NCBI GenBank assembly: GCA_938027595.1
Contig: CALJAK010000007.1
Span: 45,982 to 109,981 of the forward strand
Length of the DNA stretch: 64,000 nt
From: an uncultured Thermoproteales archaeon
GTDB lineage: Archaea; Thermoproteota; Thermoprotei; Thermoproteales; Thermoproteaceae
Direction: 5' to 3'
Shown here: positions 16,193-24,582 of the stretch, piece by piece
Position numbering within the stretch: position 1 is the first letter of the stretch
Layout: every line of letters starts with the position of its first letter
Position numbers and translations under genes: made by a program
The notes under the pieces: model-generated
The model's database searches: none
What the model saw: the letters and a program-made list of their open reading frames with translations, nothing else
What the model was told of the DNA's origin: nothing

Positions 16193-16725
16193 TAGGCAAA
16201 ATCGGCGAGTATATAGCTGCAGAATATCTAAAAGAGAGGGGATATTTAGTGTGGAGAGCTGGAGAATTCACAAAAATCCTCCAGTTGGCCGCCATATATC
16301 ACTCTGCCGTGGGCTCGTGCTCCACCGAGCCGAGAGAACCTCTGACGTTTTCAATACCCACGCCGGTGGGGCACCTCCCACTCACTCTATGGAGAGACAA
16401 GTGTCTAGACATAGAGGGCAAGAAAGCGACGCCACTCGAGTATGCATATCTACCATGCGTGAAGAAATGTATAGAGAGAGAATTGGGGCGGCTGTTGGAA
16501 ATTGAAAAGACAATTATATACAAATTACTGTCTTACAAATCTCTTCTAGAAACCATAGACCTCTTCGCCTATAGAGATGGAGTTTTGTACGCCGTGGAGG
16601 TCAAGACTAACAGTGGAAATTTGTCTAGGACGCAGGTGGAAAAAACGCTAGTTTTAGAGGGAGTTAGACACCTCTTGCTGCGGGTATACCTAAGTCAACC
16701 CCGCGTTGAGATAAGACATCTATGA
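16189..16725 (+). CDS. PD-(D/E)XK nuclease-like protein with four-cysteine insert
   Basis: The 178-aa protein opens with GEYIAAEYLKERGYLVWRAGE, like the first helix of the YraN/Hjc-type nuclease fold. It ends with IDLFAYRDGVLYAVEVKTNSG, in which Asp124, Glu137 and Lys139 would be the active-site residues. Between them lies a region of about 90 residues with the protein's only four cysteines (44, 72, 90 and 94), which could hold zinc or an iron-sulphur cluster. It is coupled to argS by a GTGA overlap, and its 3' end overlaps a minus-strand gene by 62 nt. The role is unknown. Nucleic-acid cleavage is an inference from the motifs. Confidence 0.7.
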   Translation: MIGKIGEYIAAEYLKERGYLVWRAGEFTKILQLAAIYHSAVGSCSTEPREPLTFSIPTPVGHLPLTLWRDKCLDIEGKKATPLEYAYLPCVKKCIERELGRLLEIEKTIIYKLLSYKSLLETIDLFAYRDGVLYAVEVKTNSGNLSRTQVEKTLVLEGVRHLLLRVYLSQPRVEIRHL

Positions 16726-17005
16726 CTTGCGCCATCTTCTCGAGACACACAACCACATCCCGCGCTAGGAATTGTCTAGTGTCTCTGCTTAGAGTTTTGT
16801 ATATTTCTTCACTTGCCAAGACGTGCGCGGACGCCATGAATTTCGCCAATACATATTCACCACTGGCTTGTATCAAAACCTCCAGCCTCTCCCAACCCTC
16901 TGGCCAACTATCGGCGTTCAACAACTCAAGACACAGTCGGCTCAGTGTTGCGTAGTCGCCTCTCTCGATTATTTCTTCAATCCTACGCCTCGGTAATCCC
17001 CTCAT
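16664..17005 (-). CDS. hypothetical helical protein (113 aa)
   Basis: I do not recognise this protein. It begins with a basic segment ([18 protein letters not shown]) and is predicted to be almost entirely alpha-helical, with two scattered cysteines. It overlaps the SUI1-factor gene upstream by 23 nt and the convergent nuclease-like gene by 62 nt. The upstream coupling favours a real gene co-translated with the SUI1 factor. The long 3' overlap means the exact end should be treated with some care. Confidence 0.6.
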   Translation of the reverse strand: MRGLPRRRIEEIIERGDYATLSRLCLELLNADSWPEGWERLEVLIQASGEYVLAKFMASAHVLASEEIYKTLSRDTRQFLARDVVVCLEKMAQVIDVLSQRGVDLGIPAARGV

Positions 17006-17345
17006 CGATAAGTATGTTCTCCTCCCTAAACCCCATATCCACTAACAGTCTTTTCACTTTTTGACGTTGGTCACCCTGTATTTCGATCCAACTGTCTCTA
17101 ATAGTGCCGCCAGCCGCCAGTCTCTTCTTTAACTCTCTCGCCATGTCTTTAATGCCGAGACGCCTCGCGTCGTCTGTATTTCCAAAATCCACAATTGTGA
17201 CGTAGTGCCCCCTCCTGTTTTCTAGTCTAATTCTAATCATAGCTTTTTCTTTAGTGATAGTTTGCATCAACGACTTGTCTCCGCCGCTGTCTAGCAATTG
17301 TTCAATTATGTCTTCCGTATCTTGACCCGGAATTCTTATCTCCAT
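16983..17345 (-). CDS. SUI1-domain translation initiation factor (aIF1-like)
   Basis: In this 120-aa protein residues 35-110 match the SUI1/eIF1 fold: a beta strand ([19 protein letters not shown]), then [41 protein letters not shown]. aIF1 promotes start-codon selection on the small subunit. The first 35 residues lack the zinc motif found in some relatives. It starts at ATG 17345, and the downstream 113-aa gene overlaps its 3' end. SUI1 proteins unrelated to initiation also exist, so the exact role is a family-level inference. Confidence 0.85.
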   Translation of the reverse strand: MEIRIPGQDTEDIIEQLLDSGGDKSLMQTITKEKAMIRIRLENRRGHYVTIVDFGNTDDARRLGIKDMARELKKRLAAGGTIRDSWIEIQGDQRQKVKRLLVDMGFREENILIDEGITEA

Positions 17346-17367
17346 TCTAGTCTCCCATTACTCCTGA

Positions 17368-17853
17368 CTATTTAAATGTTATTTGGTTTATGGATACTTG
17401 AACATGGGGTATATACGCATGTGGCATGTTGAAAAATATGGCGAGATGTCTAGCCCGGAACGCCCTATCTACACAACTAACTTCACCCTCTCTATCAGTC
17501 AACAGAAGCTCTACCGGCTTCACAATTATGTAACGCGCCAATTGTAAACCCATGGGTTTTGTGTAGGGTTTTGAAATACAGCTAAACATCCTCTCTCTCT
17601 TGGCCACTACATAACCAACGCCGAATTCTCCCTCTTCATTAACAAACGCTACGTACACTTCCCAAGGCGGTTTGAGACCATCTACAGACACGCCGCTCAG
17701 TCTGTACGCACGACCCGGCACCACCTCTACGTCAATCTCACGCTTCACAACCCACGGCAGTTCTATGGAGTTTACTACATATCTATCGTCTTGTATCTTC
17801 TTAGCTCTGTATTTCTTCATTAACTCCACCGGCGTTGGGGCGAAAGTCTCCAC
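17368..17853 (-). CDS. hypothetical protein (161 aa)
   Basis: I do not recognise this protein. It is a soluble, probably mostly beta protein with a central stretch like a small-barrel domain ([30 protein letters not shown]) and two cysteines. It starts at GTG 17853, 31 bp from the oppositely oriented MTA phosphorylase gene, and is followed by the SUI1 factor gene 22 nt downstream. The context suggests a housekeeping role, but no function can be assigned. Confidence 0.7.
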   Translation of the reverse strand: METFAPTPVELMKKYRAKKIQDDRYVVNSIELPWVVKREIDVEVVPGRAYRLSGVSVDGLKPPWEVYVAFVNEEGEFGVGYVVAKRERMFSCISKPYTKPMGLQLARYIIVKPVELLLTDREGEVSCVDRAFRARHLAIFFNMPHAYIPHVQVSINQITFK

Positions 17854-17884
17854 AATTGTTAAAACACTACAAATTTTTTACTCC
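17854..17884. promoter_or_regulatory. 31-bp divergent promoter
   Basis: Only 31 bp separate GTG 17853 (minus) from ATG 17885 (plus). The tract TAAAAAATTT (17880-17871, minus) fits a TATA box for the minus gene and GTTAAAACAC (17858-17867) fits one for mtnP, so the two promoters are interleaved. Confidence 0.5.
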
Positions 17885-18718
17885 ATGATCAAATTGACAC
17901 AACCGCCAAAATCCGCCAGAGAGCTGGGGTTTGACCAACTCCCAACCATTGGAATAATTGGCGGCAGTGGACTTTACGACCCTGGAATTTTTGAAAATGC
18001 AGTAGAGGTACAGATACATACGCCCTACGGACTCCCCTCAGACAACGTGATCGTGGGCAGAGTGTCCGGCCGCGTAGTGGCATTTCTACCGCGGCACGGC
18101 CGTGGACACAAATACCCCCCTCACAAGATACCCTACAGAGCTAACATATATGCGTTGAAGTCTATAGGCGTCAACTCCATCGTCGCGGTGAGTGCAGTGG
18201 GTTCTCTCCGACCCGATTACGCCCCTGGCGATTTCGTCGTGCCAGACCAATTTATCGACATGACTAAGAGCAGAGAGTACACTTTCTACGACGGTCCTCG
18301 CACTTGTCACGTGCAGATAGGTCTCGAACCGTTTACGCAAGTGTTGCGCCAGATTTTGCTAGACTCTGCTAGTAAATACAACAAAACTCACGATGGTGGG
18401 TGTTACGTATGTATCGAGGGCCCCCGCTTCAGTACCAAAGCGGAGTCGCGCGTTTGGAGAGAAGTGTTTAACTGTGACATTGTCGGAATGACTCTAGTGC
18501 CTGAGATAAACCTAGCCAGAGAGTTGGGGATGTGCTACGGACTCATCGCTTTAGTTACAGATTACGACATTTGGGTTCCGCATCAGCCAGTTACGGCGGA
18601 GGCTGTGGAGAGAATGATGATAGAGAAGATCAACTTAATCAAGAAAGTGATAGTGGAGGCCATCCCCAAGATACCGGAACAACCACAGTGCGACGTACTG
18701 CAACACGCATGTATCTAA
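17885..18718 (+). CDS. mtnP: S-methyl-5'-thioadenosine phosphorylase
   Basis: The enzyme splits methylthioadenosine, a product of polyamine synthesis, with phosphate to give adenine and methylthioribose-1-phosphate. Its 277 aa carry the phosphate-binding [12 protein letters not shown] at the N-terminus, [25 protein letters not shown], and the C-terminal [19 protein letters not shown]. Cysteine pairs in the middle and at the end (QCDVLQHAC) may form disulphides, as in heat-stable relatives. The frame is open further upstream, but ATG 17885 matches the family N-terminus. Confidence 0.94.
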   Translation: MIKLTQPPKSARELGFDQLPTIGIIGGSGLYDPGIFENAVEVQIHTPYGLPSDNVIVGRVSGRVVAFLPRHGRGHKYPPHKIPYRANIYALKSIGVNSIVAVSAVGSLRPDYAPGDFVVPDQFIDMTKSREYTFYDGPRTCHVQIGLEPFTQVLRQILLDSASKYNKTHDGGCYVCIEGPRFSTKAESRVWREVFNCDIVGMTLVPEINLARELGMCYGLIALVTDYDIWVPHQPVTAEAVERMMIEKINLIKKVIVEAIPKIPEQPQCDVLQHACI

Positions 18719-18749
18719 AATTTTATATATGGCTATAAACAACTAGACA

Positions 18750-19148
18750 ATGTCCACTAAATACGTTGAAGTGGGTGAATTGAAAGAGGGGTCTTACGTA
18801 GTGATTGACAACGAACCGTGTCGCGTAGTTGAGATCTCCAAGTCTAAATCTGGGAAACACGGCAGCGCGAAAGCCAGAGTAGTGGCGGTGGGAATCTTCG
18901 ACGGGGGCAAGAGAACACTCAGTCTGCCGGTTGATGCACAGATAGAAGTGCCCATAATTGAGAAATTCACTGCGCAAGTGTTGTCCATATCAAACGACAC
19001 GATTCAATTAATGGACATGCGTGATTATAAAACTATAGAGACGTCTATGAAGTATGTAGAAGACGAAGCGAAGGGTAGGCTAGCCCCCGGAGTTGAGATC
19101 GAGGTGTGGCAAATCTTAGACAAGTACAAAATAATGCGTGTGAAGTAA
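18750..19148 (+). CDS. eif5a: translation factor aIF5A
   Basis: aIF5A (132 aa) helps peptide-bond formation on difficult sequences and carries the hypusine residue. Lys36 in [12 protein letters not shown] is the expected modification site. The N-terminal SH3-like barrel and C-terminal OB domain ([19 protein letters not shown]) are complete. It starts at ATG 18750, 31 nt after mtnP and probably from its own promoter (TTTTATATATGG at 18719-18730). Its stop abuts the stop of the convergent DUF655 gene. Confidence 0.96.
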   Translation: MSTKYVEVGELKEGSYVVIDNEPCRVVEISKSKSGKHGSAKARVVAVGIFDGGKRTLSLPVDAQIEVPIIEKFTAQVLSISNDTIQLMDMRDYKTIETSMKYVEDEAKGRLAPGVEIEVWQILDKYKIMRVK

Positions 19149-19724
19149 TTATTGAGAAGGGGGAATTGTAAACACGTAGTAGGGGTCAGACCCGCTCAAC
19201 TCTCTCAAGATTCTGTCAACTACAAGCTCGGCTAGATCTACGCCAATTCTCTGCTTCACGTCATCGTAAGAAGTGAAGGGCTTTTTCCGCCTCTCCTCTA
19301 GTATTTCCTGTAGTTTCTTCTTCCCAACGCCTCTCAACAACTCTAAGCTGTGTAGTTTTATCGTAATGGGGCCAGCCTCGTTGAACCACTTTACAAACTT
19401 CCCCTCTCGCTCGTTGACGAGTTTCTTTATGACTACCGCAAGGTTTTCTCTACCCTGCGCTTGTAACTCGTCATATTTCACCCTCCTCACTATCTTGTCG
19501 ATCTTATCTCTAGTCCCAGACCCTACGTACACCCGCTCGCCGACTTCTACAACTGCCCCCCGCTTGAGAGTTGCCTCAAGTAACGTGAAATACTCCTCGC
19601 CAACCACATGTACGTACGTGGCGTCGTGTGGGAAATCTCTCCTCACTCTAGCTGGCAATCTATACGTCGCCACTTCTGGCGGCAGTACGTCTATTACGTA
19701 TCCATACTCCTCTCTCCTCCTCAT
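19149..19724 (-). CDS. DUF655 RNA-binding-type protein
   Basis: This is a 191-aa archaeal protein of the DUF655 family. An N-terminal OB-like region (EYGYVIDVLPPE) is followed by a long helix and a C-terminal helix-hairpin-helix (LLRGVGKKKLQEILEERRKKPF). Members sit beside eL21 and Rpo4 in many archaea and are thought to bind nucleic acid, with no proven function. Here it follows rpo4 with a 4-nt overlap, as expected, while eL21 is turned round to face away. Confidence 0.88.
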   Translation of the reverse strand: MRRREEYGYVIDVLPPEVATYRLPARVRRDFPHDATYVHVVGEEYFTLLEATLKRGAVVEVGERVYVGSGTRDKIDKIVRRVKYDELQAQGRENLAVVIKKLVNEREGKFVKWFNEAGPITIKLHSLELLRGVGKKKLQEILEERRKKPFTSYDDVKQRIGVDLAELVVDRILRELSGSDPYYVFTIPPSQ

Positions 19725-20074
19725 TGCCCAGTGAGAGTTTTGAATATCTCTCTTATTTCACTTTCGGAAAAATCTCTCTTTTCCAAGTAAGGCAGGAGAG
19801 TCTTTAACTCTTCAAGAGTCTCTATGGATAGATTCACTAACTGTATTGCGGTAATTTTTGCAAATCCAAACTTCTCCATTAATCTCTTCACTAACGCCTC
19901 TGAAGTCTCCGCATCTCTCTTGACTACTTTCTCTAGGTAGTCAAGTGTCTTCCTCTGGTCTTCGGATAATTGTGACGTCGCAGCTAGGTTTTTCAATATC
20001 TCCAACGCCCTGGCGTTAGTTATCTCTTCTGACTTGCGGATTTTTTTCACACTCACACTTCTGCCATAGCTCAC
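19721..20074 (-). CDS. rpo4: RNA polymerase subunit Rpo4 (RpoF)
   Basis: This 117-aa protein forms the stalk of archaeal RNA polymerase with Rpo7. The HRDC-like C-terminal part is visible (LMEKFGFAKITAIQLVNLSIETLEELKTLLPYLEKRDFSESEIREIF). It begins at GTG 20074 and shares a 51-bp promoter region with the divergent eL21 gene. The DUF655 gene overlaps its stop. Confidence 0.92.
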   Translation of the reverse strand: MSYGRSVSVKKIRKSEEITNARALEILKNLAATSQLSEDQRKTLDYLEKVVKRDAETSEALVKRLMEKFGFAKITAIQLVNLSIETLEELKTLLPYLEKRDFSESEIREIFKTLTGQ

Positions 20075-20125
20075 GTTTTAAATGTTACACTACGAAAATT
20101 TAATAATGTAAACAATTCCGCCTCT
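20075..20125. promoter_or_regulatory. shared promoter of rpo4 and eL21
   Basis: An AT-rich core (AAAATTTAATAATG, 20095-20108) lies about 24 nt from GTG 20074 on the minus strand and about 24 nt from ATG 20126 on the plus strand. One TATA-like tract may therefore serve both directions. Confidence 0.5.
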
Positions 20126-20422
20126 ATGGTCAAACGTACTCATGGATATCGCTATAAATCTAGGAAATTACTCTCTAAACGGCCAAGAGAGAGAGGCATG
20201 GGGGGACTCTCCCGCTTGTTGTATGAGTACAACCCTGGAGATAAAGTCGTGATAGACATAGACCCCACTTACATAGCCACCGCGCCGCATAGACGCTACC
20301 AAGGCAAAGTGTGTGTAGTGGTGGAGAAGAGGGGGCGTGGCTACGTGTTGGAGACTCACTTAGGCGACAAGAAGAAAATTATAATAACAACTCCAGAACA
20401 CTTAACGCCATATCAGAGTTGA
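20126..20422 (+). CDS. rpl21e: ribosomal protein eL21
   Basis: This 98-aa large-subunit protein has the family start HGYRYKSRKLLSKRPRERG, the KOW-like VVIDIDPTYIATAPHRRYQGKVCVVVEKRGRGYVLE, and the end ITTPEHLTPYQS. In many archaea it is read together with rpo4 and DUF655. Here it is divergent from them. Its 3' end overlaps the convergent GPN GTPase gene by 10 nt. Confidence 0.96.
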   Translation: MVKRTHGYRYKSRKLLSKRPRERGMGGLSRLLYEYNPGDKVVIDIDPTYIATAPHRRYQGKVCVVVEKRGRGYVLETHLGDKKKIIITTPEHLTPYQS

Positions 20423-21156
20423 GTGTCTTCACCCCCAGTGTAGTGTAGCTGCATCTTGTAGTACAATTTGTCCAATCCCTCTCCCGTCTTCGCCGAGACG
20501 AAGAGTGGCTCTAGGAATCCCCCGGCGGCAGCTACGGCGCGGAGTATTTCTCTCTCGTATGTCGAGAGGTTTGCCACGTCGAAGAGACTATGGGGGTCCT
20601 CAACCCAGTTGGTGATGTTAATTACCGCATCTTCAGATATGAGGTCAGCTTTGTTTATGACCAATATCTGCGGTTTCTTGAACCTTATCCTACTAGAGAG
20701 CGCTAGCAGCATTGTGGTCGCGAAGCCGTCGACTGTCTGAGCGTATAGAGCGTCTGAGACGTAAACCACCAAGCTGTGGACATCTGAAAGTTTCTGGATT
20801 AGATAAGCCCCACTCTGTCTAAAAGCGAAGAGTTCCATTTGTCCAGGTGTGTCAACTAGATAAATGGGCGCCCCCACCGCCCCCATTTCTTCTCTTATCC
20901 TATCTGCATCTACCACTACCATGTCCACAGCGGCGATTATAGATGCGTTGGGACCGAGTCTATATTGTTTCATAACTTTCCTCGCACTTATCCTATCTCT
21001 CACGTCTATGTCTGGCGTGTATGGGAGGTACTCAGCCGCCGGGTCTAAATTCACTATCCCCACGTCGAACCCACTATTGTCAAGCCATTGGTATAGAGCA
21101 GCTACTAGAGTTGACTTCCCCGACCCGGCCGTGCCTATGAAGAAAACTGTATACAT
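20413..21156 (-). CDS. GPN-loop GTPase
   Basis: This is a 247-aa homodimeric GTPase of the GPN family, whose eukaryotic relatives help assemble RNA polymerase. Motifs seen: P-loop GTAGSGKST near residue 8, the hallmark GPN in RLGPNASII near residue 73, G3 DTPGQMELFAF and G4 NKADL. It starts at ATG 21156 with a 1-nt overlap to the srp19 gene, in a run eS8-SRP19-GPN. Confidence 0.94.
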   Translation of the reverse strand: MYTVFFIGTAGSGKSTLVAALYQWLDNSGFDVGIVNLDPAAEYLPYTPDIDVRDRISARKVMKQYRLGPNASIIAAVDMVVVDADRIREEMGAVGAPIYLVDTPGQMELFAFRQSGAYLIQKLSDVHSLVVYVSDALYAQTVDGFATTMLLALSSRIRFKKPQILVINKADLISEDAVINITNWVEDPHSLFDVANLSTYEREILRAVAAAGGFLEPLFVSAKTGEGLDKLYYKMQLHYTGGEDTQL

Positions 21157-21443
21157 TACCCCCTCAGAGTTTTCACTACTTGAGCTACCTTCAACGCTAG
21201 TTGTTTAATTCTCTCGTCAGTTTTCACAACGAAGTACCCCTGCGCTCTCTCGTCGAACCAAAGCGCAGGGTATTTCTTTGAGAAAAATTGGTATTGGTAA
21301 TTTAACGTTTCTAAAGCTCGCCTCACTTCGTCTACGGTGGGTTTACTCACCGCCTGTCCCCTGGGCACTATTCTACCTCTCGACTTGGGAATTGTGGAGT
21401 CTATGTAAACAAGCCAGAGAATTCTCCCACCCCTCTTCTTCAT
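21156..21443 (-). CDS. srp19: signal recognition particle 19 kDa protein
   Basis: SRP19 (95 aa) binds the tips of helices 6 and 8 of 7S RNA and prepares it for SRP54. The start LWLVYIDSTIPKSRGRIVPRGQAVSKPTVDEV is typical, as is the basic middle. It overlaps the eS8 stop by 4 nt (ATGA) and is followed by the GPN GTPase. Confidence 0.94.
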   Translation of the reverse strand: MKKRGGRILWLVYIDSTIPKSRGRIVPRGQAVSKPTVDEVRRALETLNYQYQFFSKKYPALWFDERAQGYFVVKTDERIKQLALKVAQVVKTLRG

Positions 21444-21835
21444 TCTAGAAGTATTGCATCTACAGTGCCCACTTGTCCAGGTCTAGAGGTGACTACCGCT
21501 TTGCCAAACTCCGTCTGGATGATGGCACTCTTCACTATGTGATTACGTCTGGCGTAATCGGGGTTGGGGGGAGTAGACACAATGGACAATATCTTTGTCT
21601 TCACGTGGCGTCTTTCTTTTGGCAGATAGAGATTTACATATCTCACAACTCTAGCTCTAACTTTCACATTTCCACCTCTAACTCTCTCGAGAATTCTAAC
21701 TTCGACATCGCCCAATTTTGGAATCTGGGGAGGCCCCCCACCTAACGCCTTCTTCTTAGTCTTCCTAACTCTCCCCTTCTTGCCACCGCTGGGTTTTACT
21801 AAATCTCTCCCCTTGTAGAAAGAACCCAACTTCAT
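21440..21835 (-). CDS. rps8e: ribosomal protein eS8
   Basis: This is a 131-aa small-subunit protein. It has the family pattern of a basic N-terminus (LVKPSGGKKGRVRKTKKK), VKVRARVVRYVNLYLPKERRHVKTKILSIVSTPPNPDYARRN, and the ending GQVGTVDAILLE. It starts at ATG 21835, downstream of an AT-rich tract (GTATTTAAAC at 21854-21863). It is the first gene of the eS8-SRP19-GPN run. Confidence 0.95.
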   Translation of the reverse strand: MKLGSFYKGRDLVKPSGGKKGRVRKTKKKALGGGPPQIPKLGDVEVRILERVRGGNVKVRARVVRYVNLYLPKERRHVKTKILSIVSTPPNPDYARRNHIVKSAIIQTEFGKAVVTSRPGQVGTVDAILLE

Positions 21836-21940
21836 GGGTTGGTCTAACTGGGGTGTATTTAAACTATGAGGTACATCGCCCCACTGTTGTATTACAATAG
21901 TTGAGTTGTAATCGTTATAAATTACGGATAGTACGCACTC

Positions 21941-22162
21941 ATGAAGCGCATTGGTTTAGCTCTTCATTACTCACGTCTCAATAACTTAGTAGCCAAACTC
22001 TACGTAGTACCCCCATTGTACGTAACAGTATATACATACACAATGAAGAGAGTGGGGCAGTTGTACGACGTGGTGGGCAACGTGAGAAATCCCTACGGTT
22101 TGGTAAAGCCAGTGTCAAGAGACGACTCTATAATTGGACAGGAGTTATATGTGAAAAAATGA
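21941..22162 (+). CDS. gar1: H/ACA ribonucleoprotein protein Gar1
   Basis: Gar1 (73 aa) is the small beta-barrel partner of Cbf5 in H/ACA guide RNPs, which pseudouridylate rRNA and tRNA. The core VGQLYDVVGNVRNPYGLVKPV matches the family. A TATA-like TCGTTATAAATTAC (21912-21925) lies upstream. The gene stands 14 nt before tfb, a pairing seen in many archaea. Confidence 0.88.
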   Translation: MKRIGLALHYSRLNNLVAKLYVVPPLYVTVYTYTMKRVGQLYDVVGNVRNPYGLVKPVSRDDSIIGQELYVKK

Positions 22163-22175
22163 CGCGTGTGAAAAT

Positions 22176-23069
22176 ATGACGCGCCGCCCTCTGCTGGAAG
22201 TTGAGAATTTCCAGTGTCCCATCTGTGGAGAGAGTGACGTAGTGGTGGATTACGAAAGGGGACAGATAGTGTGTAGAAACTGCGGCGTGGTGTTGAGAGA
22301 AAACGTAGCTGACTTGGGGCCCGAGTGGAGAAAGCCAGAGGCCTCTAGAGCTTACTCCGGTCCCCTGGGTAGTTCGCTAGGCAACGTAGAGCGGGGTATT
22401 GTCAAAATGACTGACAGACTTAAGGCTATTTCAATGCGGAAGTTCTCCCGGCACATCTCTACACCCATAGAGCGTGTTGAGACAAGTTTGAGGCAGTTTC
22501 TCGAAGCCGCTAGAGTTAAGCTAAATATTCCAAAACCTCTAATAGACGACACGGTTATGATTTACAAAAAGTTGTACTCTGCTGGATATAGATCTACACG
22601 CCCCGAGGCTTTTGCGGCGGTGTTGTTGTACTCTTTGAAAAATAGCCACACGCCCACGGTATCTGCTAAAAAACTCGCCGGAGAACTGGGGTTGAGTAAA
22701 CACTTGGTAGATTCTGAATACATGAAGGTGTTATCCACCGCGCAAGACCTCGGCATGAAAATCCCACGTATAGATCCCAAGTTTTACATCCCAAAGATTG
22801 TTTCCAGTCTTGGAGTCAGGGATGAGAAGTCTGCAAAAATTCAGAAAATTGCGTTAGACATTTTGCGATACATATCCTCCATCCCGAAAGTTAGAAACGG
22901 CAGAAAACCACAAATTCTCGCGGCAGTTGCGGTGTATTACGCATGTTACATAGCCGGCGTTGAAGTTACTCAAAAAGATGTGGCTCGTGCCGCCGAGTCG
23001 ACAGAGGGTCCCGTGAGAGAACTCTTGAGAGATTTGGAAAAGTCGCTGCACATTGAGATCACTGTGTAG
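22176..23069 (+). CDS. tfb: transcription initiation factor TFB
   Basis: TFB (297 aa) bridges TBP and RNA polymerase at promoters. The N-terminal zinc ribbon uses Cys14, Cys17, Cys33 and Cys36. It is followed by a B-finger region (GPEWRKPEASR) and two cyclin repeats (about 105-190 and 205-295). The gene lies 14 nt after gar1. Thermoproteales often have more than one TFB, so this may be one of a set. Confidence 0.96.
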   Translation: MTRRPLLEVENFQCPICGESDVVVDYERGQIVCRNCGVVLRENVADLGPEWRKPEASRAYSGPLGSSLGNVERGIVKMTDRLKAISMRKFSRHISTPIERVETSLRQFLEAARVKLNIPKPLIDDTVMIYKKLYSAGYRSTRPEAFAAVLLYSLKNSHTPTVSAKKLAGELGLSKHLVDSEYMKVLSTAQDLGMKIPRIDPKFYIPKIVSSLGVRDEKSAKIQKIALDILRYISSIPKVRNGRKPQILAAVAVYYACYIAGVEVTQKDVARAAESTEGPVRELLRDLEKSLHIEITV

Positions 23070-23100
23070 AAACTTTTTAAAGCGGGGTAAACAAGTCACC

Positions 23101-23688
23101 ATGCGCGTGATTTACAGCGCTGTGGATTTGGAGATACCCAACGGCGTTAAAGTAGACATAGAGAAAACTGACGTGTTTAGCTATGTAGTTAGAGTAAGGG
23201 GACCCCTCGGCGAGGTGGTGAGAGAGTTTAGAAACACCCCAGTGGCGATGTCTGTAGAGGGGGGGAGGGTAGTGTTTGAAGTATTCAACGCGCGGAAGAG
23301 AGAGTACGCCATGTTGAACACTTACAAGAGTCTCTTTAGAAATATGTTTCTCGGCGTCGCGAGGGGGTGGCGCTACAAGCTGAAAGTCATATATACACAC
23401 TTCCCCATGTTAGTCAAAGTGCAAGGTGGGCAGTTAGTGATAGAGAACTTCCTCGGGAGGAAGTCAAAAATAGTGCTAGACATACCGCGTGGAGTGAAAG
23501 TAGAGGTCAAAGGCAAGGAAGACATAGTGGTGGAGGGGGTAGACAGAGACTTAGTTAGTCAATTCGCGGCAGCTGTGCAAGCGGCTACTGAGTTGAGAGG
23601 CGACGAGAGACCGTCTCCCCACGGCCGCGAGGGTGGTTTGGGAGTGGTGGACGGGATATACGTGGCTGGTTACGAACACATTAAATAA
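23101..23688 (+). CDS. rpl6: ribosomal protein uL6
   Basis: This 195-aa large-subunit protein has two L6 domains. The second contains the family phrases YTHFPMLVKVQGGQLVIENFLGRKSK and VEGVDRDLVSQFAAAVQAAT. An in-frame extension upstream exists, but ATG 23101 gives the known N-terminus (MRVIYSAVDLEIPNGV) and sits 29 nt from an AT-rich tract. It lies outside the large ribosomal operon and overlaps the convergent ubiA 3' end by 8 nt. Confidence 0.94.
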   Translation: MRVIYSAVDLEIPNGVKVDIEKTDVFSYVVRVRGPLGEVVREFRNTPVAMSVEGGRVVFEVFNARKREYAMLNTYKSLFRNMFLGVARGWRYKLKVIYTHFPMLVKVQGGQLVIENFLGRKSKIVLDIPRGVKVEVKGKEDIVVEGVDRDLVSQFAAAVQAATELRGDERPSPHGREGGLGVVDGIYVAGYEHIK

Positions 23689-24538
23689 CTCCCACGAAAA
23701 TTCCCAGGGGGATGAGTAAACCCACAGCCAAATTCATGTTAAACCCAAGCGAGATGTTACGCAGTCCAACTACGGCAGAGGTGACTTCCAACGCCGCGCC
23801 CACCGCCGTAATTACGAATCCCAGTGAGTTGAGTCCATGGTGTACATAGTTAGCTAAGTACAGCGCCGCGGAAGTGGCGAGGAGCAACATCGCCGCTGCG
23901 TCTGCCGCACGTGTTCCAAAACACGCCGCCACGCTCCCCAAGCGCTGGGACTTGTCGAAATTCACGTCGGCTTTGGAGTACATGATGTCAAACCCGGCGA
24001 CCCACAGTGCCGCTGCGGCTACCAAGAGCCAGGGAACTCGCGCCGCCGCCAGGTCGTCTGGCCACATGGCGATCGCAGCGCCGAGTGGCACTAACGCATA
24101 GACTAAGCCAAGGTGGAGGTGCGGGAGGCAGTGTATTCTCTTGGCGTAGGGGTAACTCACAATTGCCGCTAGGTAAGGCAGCGCAAGTAGCGTAGGCCAC
24201 TTGCCCAGAGCAAACGCGGAGGCTATGAAAACCACGGCGCCGATTCCAAACACTGCGTATGCCTCTCTAAAGCTGACTCTACTGGAGACTAGCATTCTCC
24301 CCCGAGTCCTGGGGTTGAGTCTGTCTATGGGGTAATCTGCTATGTTGTTCCACGCCATGCCTGCCGTTCTGAGGCCGAACACAGCTAAGCCGATAAACAC
24401 CGCCCTCCACCAGTCCAACTCGCCGGCTAGCAGAGCCGCAGCGTAAGCCATTGGCAATGTGAAGACTGTGTGTTCAACTCTAATAAATCTCAAGAGCCGC
24501 AACGCCGTAGCTCCAACCACTTCCGGATCGAAAGACAT
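23681..24538 (-). CDS. UbiA-family prenyltransferase
   Basis: This is an integral membrane enzyme (285 aa, about nine segments) that moves a prenyl chain onto an aromatic or similar acceptor. The two Mg-diphosphate motifs are present: NNIADYPIDRLNPRTRGR near residue 65 and DIMYSKADVNFDKSQRLGS near residue 185. The nearest well-known roles are quinone synthesis (4-hydroxybenzoate prenyltransferase) and archaeal lipid synthesis. The length and the position of the second motif fit the quinone type better. The gene is divergent from a thioredoxin-like gene. Confidence 0.88.
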   Translation of the reverse strand: MSFDPEVVGATALRLLRFIRVEHTVFTLPMAYAAALLAGELDWWRAVFIGLAVFGLRTAGMAWNNIADYPIDRLNPRTRGRMLVSSRVSFREAYAVFGIGAVVFIASAFALGKWPTLLALPYLAAIVSYPYAKRIHCLPHLHLGLVYALVPLGAAIAMWPDDLAAARVPWLLVAAAALWVAGFDIMYSKADVNFDKSQRLGSVAACFGTRAADAAAMLLLATSAALYLANYVHHGLNSLGFVITAVGAALEVTSAVVGLRNISLGFNMNLAVGLLIPLGIFVGVI

Positions 24539-24582
24539 GAGGGCAAATTTTCACGTTTTTATATAGGAAGTTTCAAAACGCC

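Noticed and set aside
17672..17884. 71-codon upstream extension of MTA phosphorylase
   Set aside because: It would overlap the divergent 161-aa gene and its start, and it adds residues not found in the family.
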